Assembly (NCBI GenBank): GCA_009885995.1
Contig: VFJQ01000138.1
Coordinates: 1-57,302 of the forward strand
Direction of reading: 5' to 3'
Source: Verrucomicrobiota bacterium
GTDB lineage: Bacteria; Verrucomicrobiota; Verrucomicrobiia; Chthoniobacterales; Chthoniobacteraceae
DNA: 57,302 nt
Made by a program: the position numbers and the translations under genes. Of the stretch, positions 39,374-47,426 are shown piece after piece. Under the pieces are notes generated by a model. That model ran no database searches, was not told where the DNA came from, and was given only the letters and a program-made list of their open reading frames with translations. Every line of letters begins with the position of its first letter. The stretch's first letter is position 1.

Positions 39374-39934
39374 TCAGTCTTTGACGACGTAAAACTGCGA
39401 GCCGGCGACGCGGACGATGCGGACCATTTCACCGGCGGCGCCTGTGCCAGCGTCGTCAGTGCGCGCGGCGGCGGTATAGCGCGTGCCGCCTTGCACGTAG
39501 GCGATCTCACCGACGCCGCCCGCCGCGATGGGCGTGATGACGGTGGCGCTCTGCCCGAAGAGCTCAGCGACGTGGCCTTCGCTAGAGCTCTGCGTGGCAC
39601 GGAAGACCCGGCTGAAGACGCCGAACACGAGGGTGGCGATGAGCAGGCCGCCAAGGATCGAAAGCGGCAAGCTCAGCCACGGACCACGCGTCGCGTCGAT
39701 CTTCGAGAAGATCAGCCCGAAGCCACCAAAGGCGGTGACGAACGCGGCGAGGGTCGTCGGGCTGAGCAGGGAGAAGCCCGGCATGTCGTGCCCGCCGAAG
39801 CCTTCGTGCCCGTGCGGCGCGTGCATATCGGCGTGCGCGTCGTGCCCTCCAAAGATCCCCGCCGTGAATGCGCTCACGATGGCGAAGACGAGGCCGACAC
39901 CGAAGCAAATGAGGTAGAGCGATGGGAGGTCCAT
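39374..39934 (-). CDS. NfeD-like membrane protein (flotillin partner)
   Basis: A 186-residue protein with an N-terminal helix (YLICFGVGLVFAIVSAF), a His-rich loop (HDAHADMHAPHGHEGFGGHD), two or three further hydrophobic segments (TTLAAFVTAFGGFGLIF, LSILGGLLIATLVFGVF) and a C-terminal OB-like domain (GHVAELFGQSATVITPIAAG, GEMVRIVRVAGSQFYVVKD). This is the short NfeD class that co-occurs with flotillins. The next gene downstream is the flotillin. The His-rich loop could bind metal; that is inference. Confidence 0.75.
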   Translation of the reverse strand: MDLPSLYLICFGVGLVFAIVSAFTAGIFGGHDAHADMHAPHGHEGFGGHDMPGFSLLSPTTLAAFVTAFGGFGLIFSKIDATRGPWLSLPLSILGGLLIATLVFGVFSRVFRATQSSSEGHVAELFGQSATVITPIAAGGVGEIAYVQGGTRYTAAARTDDAGTGAAGEMVRIVRVAGSQFYVVKD

Positions 39935-39942
39935 GACTGCGG

Positions 39943-40005
39943 TCAGTGAGCGCGATCAAGCTGCACGCACCCGGCGCTGTCGAGGACGATGAGAAATGCG
40001 CACAT
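39943..40005 (-). pseudogene. Fragment duplicating the 5' end of deoB
   Basis: ATG at 40005 opens a 20-codon frame reading MCAFLIVLDSAGC and then a stop, closely matching the DeoB start MRALLIVLDSVGC. At DNA level 39966-40005 and 37811-37850 agree at most positions over 40 bp in the same orientation. The fragment lies just upstream of nfeD while intact deoB lies just downstream of the flotillin, so the nfeD-flotillin block is flanked by direct repeats. Confidence 0.7.
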
Positions 40006-40231
40006 CGGGTGTTCCTACGCCGTCCAAGTGAACGGCGGCAAGGATTGGCGGACGATCCGAGGCTGGCCTAAAGCTTCACGAAATATTCCGTGGCATAGGT
40101 GCCGCTCAGTCGCGATATACCGGCCCAATTCGAACAACGAACTAGCGGAAGCATTGAAAAACTTTTTTGATCGGTTTTTGCGTAAGGGCGGCGAGCCGGA
40201 GAAATCCGGCGCTGACGCCGCGTCCAAAGGC

Positions 40232-40801
40232 ATGGCGAAGGATCCAAAGACTTCGTATCGACGCTACCACCCGACCCTCAAGAAGCCGAAGACGATCCCG
40301 CCGCAGTCGCAACCGGCGGCGCCCCCTCCTCCGCCGGCACCGGCGAGTGCAGCCAGCACAAACACGCGGCGGAAGAAAAGCAACCAAGGCGCCCGGCCTG
40401 GTGCGAACCGGCGCAAGCGCCGCCGTCTGCTGCTGCTCGATGACGATGTGGATTTGTGCGAGGTCTTGACCAGCCTCTTCCAGTGGCACGGCTTTGAAGT
40501 CACCTCGGTGAATCGCGGCGTCGAAGGTGTGCAGGAGGTCATGAAGACCGATTTTGACGCGATCGTGTGCGACATGGTGATGCCGGTCATGCGGGGAGAT
40601 GTCTTCTACATTGCGGTCGAGCGGGTGAAGCCTGACTTGTGCCGCCGGTTCGTATTCATCACCGGCAACTCCGACGACCCGCAGATGATGCTCTTCATGC
40701 GCAGCCACGGAGTCCCGGTCATCTTCAAGCCGCTCGATACCACCGCGCTGCTCGGCACCATCGAATCGCTGATCGAACGCGAGACGGCTGCCTCGCAGTA
40801 G
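40232..40801 (+). CDS. Single-domain response regulator with a basic/proline-rich N-terminal extension
   Basis: The receiver domain (residues ~66-185) has the acidic pocket LLLLDDDVDL, phosphoacceptor Asp114 in IVCDMVMPVMRG, the switch Thr in FVFITGNSDD and the conserved Lys in VIFKPLD. There is no output domain. In front lies a Lys/Arg-rich region with a six-proline run, suggesting a flexible tether or nucleic-acid contact. The frame stays open upstream to 39989 and includes a plausible helix (ELAEALKNFFDRFLRK), so the true start may be earlier. No histidine kinase is adjacent. Confidence 0.82.
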   Translation: MAKDPKTSYRRYHPTLKKPKTIPPQSQPAAPPPPPAPASAASTNTRRKKSNQGARPGANRRKRRRLLLLDDDVDLCEVLTSLFQWHGFEVTSVNRGVEGVQEVMKTDFDAIVCDMVMPVMRGDVFYIAVERVKPDLCRRFVFITGNSDDPQMMLFMRSHGVPVIFKPLDTTALLGTIESLIERETAASQ

Positions 40802-40904
40802 GTCCCCCGACGCGGCGGATCGATCCGGGCGGGCGCGGCTTGCCACGTGTGCTACACCTCTGCGCGATGCGCCACGCACCTGCCATCCCTACCACTGCCT
40901 GCCG

Positions 40905-42329
40905 ATGAACCGTCTGCTCGGCTTGCTTTCCACCGCCGTGCGCTGGTGCCTGCTCCACCCGCTCGGCCGCAGCCAGTGGATCGCGCTCGGCGTCTGGCTC
41001 GCGCTGCTGGCGGGGGGGATGCTCGCGCTCGGCGAATACGTCGCACTCACGACCAACCGCGACCCCGAACTCTACGACCAGGGCGCCTACCTCATGCTCG
41101 CGGAAAAGACGCGCGGCGCACTGTGGCCGGCGGCGACCGATGGCATCCGCAATCCGCTTTTCCCGTGGGTGCTCGCGAAGACCTCGACCGGCGACCGTGA
41201 CGCGATGTTTGCCGCGGGCCTGCGGCTAAACGTGCGCTGCGCCGCGCTGCTCGCGCTTCTGCTCGGCGCGTGGGCGGGCCGGCGCCTGGCGTGGCTGCCG
41301 GCGGTGACGTTCACGACGATCGCCGGCCTCGGCGTGCTGATTCCGATCTCCACCTACGTCGGAACGGAGGTGCTCTTTTACGGTTTGTTCTTCGCTGCGT
41401 GGATGCTCGCGCTCGACCTGCTCGATCGGCTCACGCTTTCCCGCTGCGCGCTCTTCGGTGCCGCACTCGGGCTGGCATATCTCGCCAAGCCTGGCGTAAC
41501 CCTACTGTGCGGCGCGTTCATCGCGGTGGGCATCTTGCGATGGATTCGGAAGAGCGAGCCGTCCGGCTGGCTCGGCGCGCGTCCGCTGCTCGGCGCGGCG
41601 CTCGCGGCAGCGATCGCGGTGACGATGATGCTCCCGCGAATGCTCGACGCCGCGCACAAGTTCGGCGACCCGCTGCAGAACACCGCGGCGAATTGTTTCT
41701 GGGAGGACAACTGGACCGCGTGCTTCCCAAAGCTCGGCTACCTCAACCCCCGCCTCGCTCACCGACTCCCACCGGGAGAGTGGCCGTCCGCGGCGCGATA
41801 CCTCGCCCGCAACGGCGTCGGCGGCGCATGGGCGCGGCTGACCAAAGGGATGAGTGAGCAGTGCGGAAACGTGTTCTCAGCGGACCCGAAGAGCCTCTGG
41901 TTCTCACGCAGCCCATCGCCGAAACGGCTCGTGCGGCGCATCTTTCCCTATCGCGGATTCCTGCTCCTCCCGCCCCTGCTCATCGCGGCCGGCCTCGGCC
42001 TCGTCGTCATCCGGCGACACGGCAGCGCCGCGATCCCCAGCGCGGCGTGGTTCCAGACCGCCTTCGCCCTGCTGCTGGTCGGCGCGAGCTTCGGCGCGTT
42101 CAGTTGGTATTGGGTCATCGCGCCCGGCGCGCGCTTCATCATGGCGCTCTACCTCCCGGTCCTCGCCTCGCTGCTCATCGCGGCGGAGGCGGCGCGACGA
42201 AGGCTTGCGGCGGGCTGGGCCGACGCGGTGTGCGCCGGCACGTGGGCGGTGATGCTCGGCACCTTCCTCATCCACATCGGCATCATCGCCACGCATCCCT
42301 TCTTCGAGAAGGTGCGCGGGGCGTTTTAG
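40905..42329 (+). CDS. Polytopic membrane protein, probable GT-C-fold glycosyltransferase
   Basis: 474 residues with about ten hydrophobic helices (IALGVWLALLAGGMLAL, GLFFAAWMLALDLLD, FLLLPPLLIAAGLGLVVI, WAVMLGTFLIHIGIIA). The first periplasmic loop contains RDPELYDQGAYLMLAEKTR, similar to the acidic motif loop of ArnT/PMT-like (RgtA/GT39) enzymes that use polyprenyl-linked sugars. It lies 19 bp before the dus gene but is functionally unrelated to it. The assignment is fold-level only; donor and acceptor are unknown. Confidence 0.65.
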   Translation: MNRLLGLLSTAVRWCLLHPLGRSQWIALGVWLALLAGGMLALGEYVALTTNRDPELYDQGAYLMLAEKTRGALWPAATDGIRNPLFPWVLAKTSTGDRDAMFAAGLRLNVRCAALLALLLGAWAGRRLAWLPAVTFTTIAGLGVLIPISTYVGTEVLFYGLFFAAWMLALDLLDRLTLSRCALFGAALGLAYLAKPGVTLLCGAFIAVGILRWIRKSEPSGWLGARPLLGAALAAAIAVTMMLPRMLDAAHKFGDPLQNTAANCFWEDNWTACFPKLGYLNPRLAHRLPPGEWPSAARYLARNGVGGAWARLTKGMSEQCGNVFSADPKSLWFSRSPSPKRLVRRIFPYRGFLLLPPLLIAAGLGLVVIRRHGSAAIPSAAWFQTAFALLLVGASFGAFSWYWVIAPGARFIMALYLPVLASLLIAAEAARRRLAAGWADAVCAGTWAVMLGTFLIHIGIIATHPFFEKVRGAF

Positions 42330-42348
42330 CTGCTACCGTCGCCGCCTG

Positions 42349-43326
42349 ATGCTCCCTTGGTTTCAGGATCAATTTCCGCTCTATCTCGCGCCCATGGCGG
42401 GCGTGACCGACACGGTCTTCCGCCAGCTCGCGAAGCCGTATGGCGTGGACGTGATGGTGAGCGAGTTCGTCAGCGCCGAGGGTATCTTCCGGCGCAACGA
42501 GCACACGATGGAGTATCTCGATTTCGTGGACGAGGAGCGCCCGCTCGGCGTGCAGCTCTTCGGCGCGGACCCGGAGCACCTCGGTGAAGCGGCGCGCATC
42601 GTCATCGACTGGAAGCGCCCCGACTTCCTCGACCTCAACTTCGGCTGCCCGGTGAACAAGGTCGTGAACAAGAACGGCGGCTCCTCGCTGCTGCGCGACT
42701 GCCCGCTGCTCGAGCGCGTCGCGCGCGGCGTGGTGAACGCGGTCGCCCCCTTCCCCGTGACGGCGAAGATCCGCATCGGCTGGTGCGAGCAGACGATCAA
42801 CGCGACCACCACCGCCCACATTCTCGAGGACTGCGGCATCCAGGCCATCGCCGTGCATGGCCGCACGAAGGCGCAAGGCTACGGCGGCGAAGCGGACTGG
42901 GACGTGATCGCGCAAGTCGCCGCCGCGGTGCGCATCCCCGTGATCGGCAACGGCGACCTCGCCACGCCGCAGGACGTGAAGCGCCGCATGGCCACCGGCG
43001 TGCGCGGCGTGATGCTCGGCCGCGCCGCGATGTGCGCGCCGTGGATCTTTCGCGAGATCAAACATTTCCTCGCCACCGGCGAACTGCTCGCCCCGCCCCC
43101 GCTCGATGCGCAGTGGGCGCACGTCGTCGAGCATTGCCGCCGCGAGATCGTGCTGCGGGGCAGCGAAGTTCACGCGATGCAGTCGATGCGCACACAACTC
43201 ATGCACTACTCCCGCGGCATGCCCGAGGCGAAGCGACTGCGCGAGAAGTTCGCCCGCGTGGCCTCGCTGGCAGAGATCGAAGACATCGCCGCAACACACC
43301 TCGCCGAACCGGCTCTTGCCGCGTAA
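42349..43326 (+). CDS. dusB: tRNA-dihydrouridine synthase (Dus family, DusB-like)
   Basis: A 325-residue FMN enzyme reducing uridines in the tRNA D-loop. It has LAPMAGVTDTVFRQLAK at the start, DLNFGCPVNKVVNKNGGSSLL with catalytic Cys100, VTAKIRIGW, AIAVHGRTKAQGYGG and VIGNGDLATPQD. The HGRTKxQGYxGxADW text favours the DusB subgroup. The start follows the preceding stop by 19 bp, and the Fe-S carrier gene begins 8 bp after its stop. Confidence 0.94.
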   Translation: MLPWFQDQFPLYLAPMAGVTDTVFRQLAKPYGVDVMVSEFVSAEGIFRRNEHTMEYLDFVDEERPLGVQLFGADPEHLGEAARIVIDWKRPDFLDLNFGCPVNKVVNKNGGSSLLRDCPLLERVARGVVNAVAPFPVTAKIRIGWCEQTINATTTAHILEDCGIQAIAVHGRTKAQGYGGEADWDVIAQVAAAVRIPVIGNGDLATPQDVKRRMATGVRGVMLGRAAMCAPWIFREIKHFLATGELLAPPPLDAQWAHVVEHCRREIVLRGSEVHAMQSMRTQLMHYSRGMPEAKRLREKFARVASLAEIEDIAATHLAEPALAA

Positions 43327-43334
43327 GTTCCGCC

Positions 43335-43700
43335 ATGATCGACACCGCTCCCAACATCAAGCTCGGCAACGAGAAGCTGCTCAAGCTTTCGGAAAAAGCC
43401 GGCACGAAACTCGCCTCGCTGCTCGCGCGGCAGGGGCGTCCGCAGGGAGCGCTGCGCGTGGCGGTGATCGGCGGCGGTTGCTCCGGGCTTCAATACAAGA
43501 TGGACCTCGTCGATGGCCCGGCGAACCGTGACATCCTCATCGAGTCGCAAGGCGTGCGCGTGCTCATCGACCCGAAGAGCGCGCTCTTCGTCAGCGGCAG
43601 CGAACTCGACTTCAGCGACGACCTGCAAAAGGGCGGCTTCAAAGTCACCAACCCCCACGCCGCCGCGCACTGCTCCTGCGGCGAGAGCTTCAGCGCGTAG
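43335..43700 (+). CDS. A-type iron-sulfur carrier (IscA/ErpA/HesB family)
   Basis: A 121-residue scaffold/carrier with the three expected cysteines: GGGCSGLQYKM, then HCSCGESFSA near the end (Cys-x-Cys). The family text VLIDPKSALFVSGSELDFSDDLQKGGFKVTNP is split by small changes but recognisable. It is probably cotranscribed with dusB. It could help mature the Fe-S proteins encoded in this window (aconitase, DinG); that link is inference. Confidence 0.92.
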   Translation: MIDTAPNIKLGNEKLLKLSEKAGTKLASLLARQGRPQGALRVAVIGGGCSGLQYKMDLVDGPANRDILIESQGVRVLIDPKSALFVSGSELDFSDDLQKGGFKVTNPHAAAHCSCGESFSA

Positions 43701-43707
43701 CGCGCAC

Positions 43708-45132
43708 TTACTCCCGCGGCCGCGTGCAGCCGAAGAATCCGCGCTTTTTGATCAGTTCAGCGACGGCGGGCGGCACCATCTGCTCCCACGCGTCGTCGTG
43801 CGCGGCGATGCGGGCGAGCACGTCGCGGCTGAAGATGTGCAGGCAGCCGGCGTTGAAATTGTCCAGATGCACGAAGCTGCCGCGGTCGGCGAGGTAGCCG
43901 TAGAGCTTCGAGAGCGAGGTGTTGACCTTGATGTTCTCGATCGTCGAGAGCGTGTCCTGCTCGTGCTGGCGCAGCGGATAGACGTAGAGCTTTAGGTCGT
44001 TTTTGAAGAGCCGCCCGAAGCTCTCGAGGATGCCGCCGGGCAGATCGGCGTAGTATTTCTCCTCGAAGATCTCCACGAGGCTCGGCACCCCCATGACGAT
44101 GCCGACACGCTCGTGCGTGAAGGTCTGGAGATACGCGGCGAGGCGGTAGTAGCGGAAGTAGTCGGTGATCATCACCGTCATGCCGCACGCGCACATGAGG
44201 TCGGCGCGGGCGAGGAAGTCGCGGCGGTCCACGTCGGCGCGCTCGGCGAGCAGGTTGCGCATGGTGAGTTCCATGAGCTCGAGCACGGGCTTGTCCTTGT
44301 TGGCGGGGTCAGCGGTGAATTTTTCCCGCGCGCAACGCATCATGTCCATGTTCACGTGGGTGACGGGGCGGAAGCTGCCGCGCTCGACGAGGATGGCGTG
44401 CTTGTGCAGCACTTCGCCGGGCTGGAGCACGCCGCCATTCGGGCCAAACATGGCCGCTCCGGAGAGGCCGAGTTGCACGAGCTTCAGCGCCATGAGGCGG
44501 TTGTCCACGGCGCGGAATTCGATGCCGCTAAACTCGATCACGTTCACCTCGATGCGGCGCGTGCCGAGCGAGTCGAGCAGCCCCTCGACGATTTTTTCCG
44601 GCTCGTGGTGGAGGAAGAAAGCGCCGTGAAGCAAGTTCACGCCGACGATGCCGAGCGCCTCCTGCTGCTGCTCGGCGCTCTCGTCGAGCATCCGCACGTG
44701 GATGAGGATCTGGCTCGCCTCGTCGCGCGGATGCGCCTGGAATTTCACGCCGAGCCAGCCGTGGCATTCGTTGCCTCCCTTGAAGCTGCGAGCGACGACG
44801 GTGTTCGCGAAGGCGAAGAAGGAGGTCGTATCTCCACGCGTCTCGGCGAGGCGCTCGATGTTCAGCGCCTGCTCGTGATCGAGCATGGCCTGAAGCCGCT
44901 CGCGGGAGACGTAACGCTTCGCCGTGCCGTAGATGGCGTCGCTGACCTGCATGTCGTAAGCCGACATCGACTTCGCGACCGTGCCCGCGGCACCGCCCAC
45001 GCGGAAAAACCAGCGCACGACTTCCTGCCCCGCGCCGATCTCGGCGAAGCTGCCATACCAGCGGTTATCGAGGTTGATCCGCAGCGCCTTGTGGTGCGTG
45101 TCGGCTTGCGGGACTGCGTCGGTTGCGCTCAT
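43708..45132 (-). CDS. Conserved ~470-residue protein of uncertain function
   Basis: 474 residues, soluble. Characteristic stretches are GSFAEIGAGQEVVRWFFRVG, AKSMSAYDMQVSDAIYG, ARADLMCACGMTVMITDYF and GVPSLVEIFEEKYYADLPGG. I recognise this as a widespread bacterial family whose database names (such as nicotinate-nucleotide adenylyltransferase) I regard as weakly supported; no HxGH nucleotidylyl-transferase motif is visible. It may include a degenerate PurA/HAD-like or ATP-grasp-like fold, but I cannot tell. It starts 10 bp after the stop of the PNPOx-like gene, so they form an operon. Confidence 0.8.
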   Translation of the reverse strand: MSATDAVPQADTHHKALRINLDNRWYGSFAEIGAGQEVVRWFFRVGGAAGTVAKSMSAYDMQVSDAIYGTAKRYVSRERLQAMLDHEQALNIERLAETRGDTTSFFAFANTVVARSFKGGNECHGWLGVKFQAHPRDEASQILIHVRMLDESAEQQQEALGIVGVNLLHGAFFLHHEPEKIVEGLLDSLGTRRIEVNVIEFSGIEFRAVDNRLMALKLVQLGLSGAAMFGPNGGVLQPGEVLHKHAILVERGSFRPVTHVNMDMMRCAREKFTADPANKDKPVLELMELTMRNLLAERADVDRRDFLARADLMCACGMTVMITDYFRYYRLAAYLQTFTHERVGIVMGVPSLVEIFEEKYYADLPGGILESFGRLFKNDLKLYVYPLRQHEQDTLSTIENIKVNTSLSKLYGYLADRGSFVHLDNFNAGCLHIFSRDVLARIAAHDDAWEQMVPPAVAELIKKRGFFGCTRPRE

Positions 45133-45142
45133 ACCACCGGGC

Positions 45143-45577
45143 TTACAGTGCCACCTCGAAATAATCCAGCGCCCACTCGCGCATGAAACGCACGCGCTCG
45201 GGGCGCATCCGGTAGATGATCAGCTCCGGGTTGTCCGGCGTGCCGAGATAGCGTCGGAGCAGCGGGTTGCTCTCCCAGATCGCGTCGAGCACAGCGCGGT
45301 CGTTCACGGCTTCCGCCGTGGCGGTGATGCGCACCTGGTCGTGCTGCTCGTCGAGGTAGCACAGCTCGCAGCGCGAGTTCGCGGCGAGCTCGGCGGTCTT
45401 GCCGTAGCGGCGCAAGTTTGCGACGAAGATGACGAACTCCTCCGTGCGCACCGGCGAGACCGGCCGCACGCGCGGCTGGCCCGCGGGATCGACCGTGGCG
45501 AGCATGGGAAACTTCGCGCGCTTGATGGTATCGAGCGCGGCAGCGCGCGGATCGGTGACGGGTGCGGGTGTGGGCAT
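45143..45577 (-). CDS. Pyridoxamine 5'-phosphate oxidase-like flavin-binding protein
   Basis: 144 residues with the split beta-barrel pattern of general-stress/PNPOx-like proteins: AKFPMLATVDPAGQPRVRPV, FVIFVANLRRYGKTAELAAN and the closing IYRMRPERVRFMREW. These usually bind FMN or F420 and reduce small molecules; true PNPOx activity is unlikely at this length. It is coupled to the downstream gene of unknown function and starts 3 bp before the NlpC-like stop region. Confidence 0.8.
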   Translation of the reverse strand: MPTPAPVTDPRAAALDTIKRAKFPMLATVDPAGQPRVRPVSPVRTEEFVIFVANLRRYGKTAELAANSRCELCYLDEQHDQVRITATAEAVNDRAVLDAIWESNPLLRRYLGTPDNPELIIYRMRPERVRFMREWALDYFEVAL

Positions 45578-45580
45578 GAG

Positions 45581-46297
45581 TCAGTCGGTGATGCCTCGAT
45601 AGCGCCACGCGGTGTAGCCTTGGTCGAGTAGGAAGCGCAGCGGCATGGTGTTGATCAGCACCTTCCACGTAGGCGGCGAGCCCGCTTCATAGGCGCTCAG
45701 TCGCTCGCGCTTCGCGTCGGTCCAGCCAGCAAACATCAGCACGTGCGCGTTATGCAGGTTGAAAATGTCGCCGGGCTTGAGCTGCGCGAATTCGGTCACC
45801 GGCTCACAGAGCGCAGCAAGCTCGCGCGTCGAGTAGCTACGCGAGAGCTTCCAGCACCGCGAGATAAGCCCGCTGCAATCGATCCCCGTCGCGTGTTTGC
45901 TCACCGCGGCGTCGAGCAGGCGGCGCTTCTCTTCCGTGTAGATATCGCCCGCATACTTCCCCGCCCGGAGCGCAGCATCGAACGACTCCGGTGTATCGAA
46001 GCCGCCCCACATATACGGCAAGCCAGCGTTGCTCTTCCTCGGCTGCCACCAGCCTGGGCGCGTGTCTTTCGGCTGAAAAGCCGCGTCCGGCGTGTCCACA
46101 CGCACGCCATTTGGGTCCACACCGTGAAAGACGTTCCGCTCCGTCGGCTTCCAGACATGCCTCACGTAGCGATCCGCAGTCGCAATTACCTCTCTACGCG
46201 CGACCCGCGAGGGCACCTCTTCCGCACGGACGGCGGATTCAAGCAGGACGATTAACGCAGCGGCGCGTGTGCAAGCTGCAAGCACGGAGGTGAGCAT
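45581..46297 (-). CDS. Secreted NlpC/P60-like cysteine hydrolase
   Basis: 238 residues with a signal peptide (VLAACTRAAALIVLLESAVRA), aromatic-rich N-terminal part (RPGWWQPRKSNAGLPYMWGG), the catalytic-Cys box TGIDCSGLISRCW and a His-containing NAHVLMFAGW. This pattern fits the NlpC/P60 (CHAP-like) papain fold, which cleaves peptidoglycan stem peptides. The start at 46297 is the first Met before the signal peptide. It is divergently transcribed from the WXG100-FtsK cluster across a 121-bp gap and might open the cell wall for that system; this is inference. Confidence 0.75.
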   Translation of the reverse strand: MLTSVLAACTRAAALIVLLESAVRAEEVPSRVARREVIATADRYVRHVWKPTERNVFHGVDPNGVRVDTPDAAFQPKDTRPGWWQPRKSNAGLPYMWGGFDTPESFDAALRAGKYAGDIYTEEKRRLLDAAVSKHATGIDCSGLISRCWKLSRSYSTRELAALCEPVTEFAQLKPGDIFNLHNAHVLMFAGWTDAKRERLSAYEAGSPPTWKVLINTMPLRFLLDQGYTAWRYRGITD

Positions 46298-46418
46298 TGG
46301 GCGAGCGTAGCGGGTGCGTGGAAGAGTTTCCAGCGGCTTGCCATCGCCCGGACGCTGGCAGATTCTTCCCGCATGTCTCCCGCCCGCGCACCGCAACCTC
46401 CAACCCCTCGCTAGACCT

Positions 46419-46691
46419 ATGGCTCAAGCAATCATGGATCCGGAGGAGGTGCGGCGCTTCGCGAAGGAATTGAAGCGCTTCAACGAAGACGTGCAGACGC
46501 GCGCGGCGGCCTTGCAGGCGCGCTTCACGAACCTCAGCACGACGTGGCAGGATCAGGAGCACGAGAAGTTCGCCGAGGAGTTCATCACCACGATGAAGGT
46601 GTTGCGGAAGTTCATGGAGGTGGCCGAGAAGCACACGCCTTTCCTGCTGCGCAAGGCGCAGCGGATCGAGGAATACCTCGACCAGCGCTGA
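46419..46691 (+). CDS. WXG100-like small helical protein 1
   Basis: 90 residues predicted as a two-helix hairpin: EEVRRFAKELKRFNEDV, a turn with STTWQDQEHEKF (Trp43-x-Asp in place of W-x-G), then FITTMKVLRKFMEVAEKHTP. Length and mid-protein Trp match WXG100/ESAT-6 proteins. There is no signal peptide and no exact C-terminal YxxxD/E (it ends EEYLDQR). It opens a plus-strand operon, 3 bp before the coiled-coil gene. It is a likely substrate or structural partner of the FtsK-like ATPase three genes downstream. Confidence 0.75.
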   Translation: MAQAIMDPEEVRRFAKELKRFNEDVQTRAAALQARFTNLSTTWQDQEHEKFAEEFITTMKVLRKFMEVAEKHTPFLLRKAQRIEEYLDQR

Positions 46692-46694
46692 GCT

Positions 46695-47213
46695 ATGGCA
46701 GAGCAGGCGAAAGTCACATCGATCGATGTGCTCGAGTCGTTTCGAGTCGCGCTCATCGTCTTCCTGACGGAGTCCCGGCGCAGTCTCGACGAGGTCGCCG
46801 ACGCCGTGCGCCGGACGCGAATGTGGCTGGAGGGCGAGCAGCGCACGCATTGGGAAGGGCAGCTCCGACGCCGGCACAAGGTGCTCCAGGAAGCGCAGGC
46901 GGAGCTCTTCGGTGCGAAGCTCTCGCCGCTGCGCGATGAGACCTCGAAGCAGCAGGAAGACGTGCGCCGCGCGAGGCGGGCCGTTGCCGAGGCGGAGGAA
47001 AAGCTGCGCAACGTGAAGAATTGGACTCGCGATTACGACAGCATGGTCGAGCCGATGACCAAGCGGCTCGAAGGCCTGAAGTTCTTTCTGGATCACGACA
47101 TGATCAAGGCGCTCGCCTTCCTCGTGCAGGCGCAAAAGACGCTCGAAGGCTACGCGGAAGTGTCGCTAGAAAATAGCGCGCCGCCCGAGCCCAAGCCGGA
47201 GGAACCGTCGTGA
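46695..47213 (+). CDS. Coiled-coil protein of the WXG100 cluster
   Basis: 172 residues, nearly all helical. The middle (QQEDVRRARRAVAEAEEKLR) has clear heptads, and two tryptophans (RRTRMWLEGEQRTHW) lie near residue 45. The tail is Pro/Glu-rich (PPEPKPEEPS). There is no signal peptide. It overlaps the next gene by 4 nt (GTGA). It may be a long WXG-like protein or chaperone; no named family is recognised. Confidence 0.65.
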   Translation: MAEQAKVTSIDVLESFRVALIVFLTESRRSLDEVADAVRRTRMWLEGEQRTHWEGQLRRRHKVLQEAQAELFGAKLSPLRDETSKQQEDVRRARRAVAEAEEKLRNVKNWTRDYDSMVEPMTKRLEGLKFFLDHDMIKALAFLVQAQKTLEGYAEVSLENSAPPEPKPEEPS

Positions 47214-47422
47214 ACCTCACCGGCGCCGCGGCAAATCTCGCACAGTCCTTGAAAGAGCTGCGCATCGAATGGGAACGCACGAGCGGCTACTGGCGCGATG
47301 CGAAGCACGACGAGTTCGACCGCAAGTATCTCGAGAACCTGCCCGCCGATGTTTCGCGCGCGGCGATCGTCATCAAGGAAATCGCAGCGGTGCTCGACAA
47401 GGTGCACAAGGATTGTGAGTAG
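47210..47422 (+). CDS. WXG100-like small helical protein 2
   Basis: 70 residues from a GTG start: a helix NLAQSLKELRIEWERTSGYW, a turn with YWRDAKHDEF (Trp28-x-Asp) and a second helix SRAAIVIKEIAAVLDKV. The same W-x-D-(x)3-D/E-x-F spacing occurs in protein 1 (WQDQEHEKF), so the two are probably paralogues that could form a heterodimer. Short for a WXG100 protein. The FtsK-like gene begins 4 bp after its stop. Confidence 0.7.
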   Translation: MNLTGAAANLAQSLKELRIEWERTSGYWRDAKHDEFDRKYLENLPADVSRAAIVIKEIAAVLDKVHKDCE

Positions 47423-47426
47423 CCGC

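Noticed and set aside
39374..39376. TGA between nfeD and the flotillin as a selenocysteine or readthrough codon
   Set aside because: No SECIS-like hairpin was recognised and separate NfeD and flotillin genes are the norm; kept only as one possible explanation in the findings.
43708..45132. Annotation as a TonB-dependent receptor or nicotinate-nucleotide adenylyltransferase
   Set aside because: No signal peptide, plug/barrel or HxGH motif is visible.
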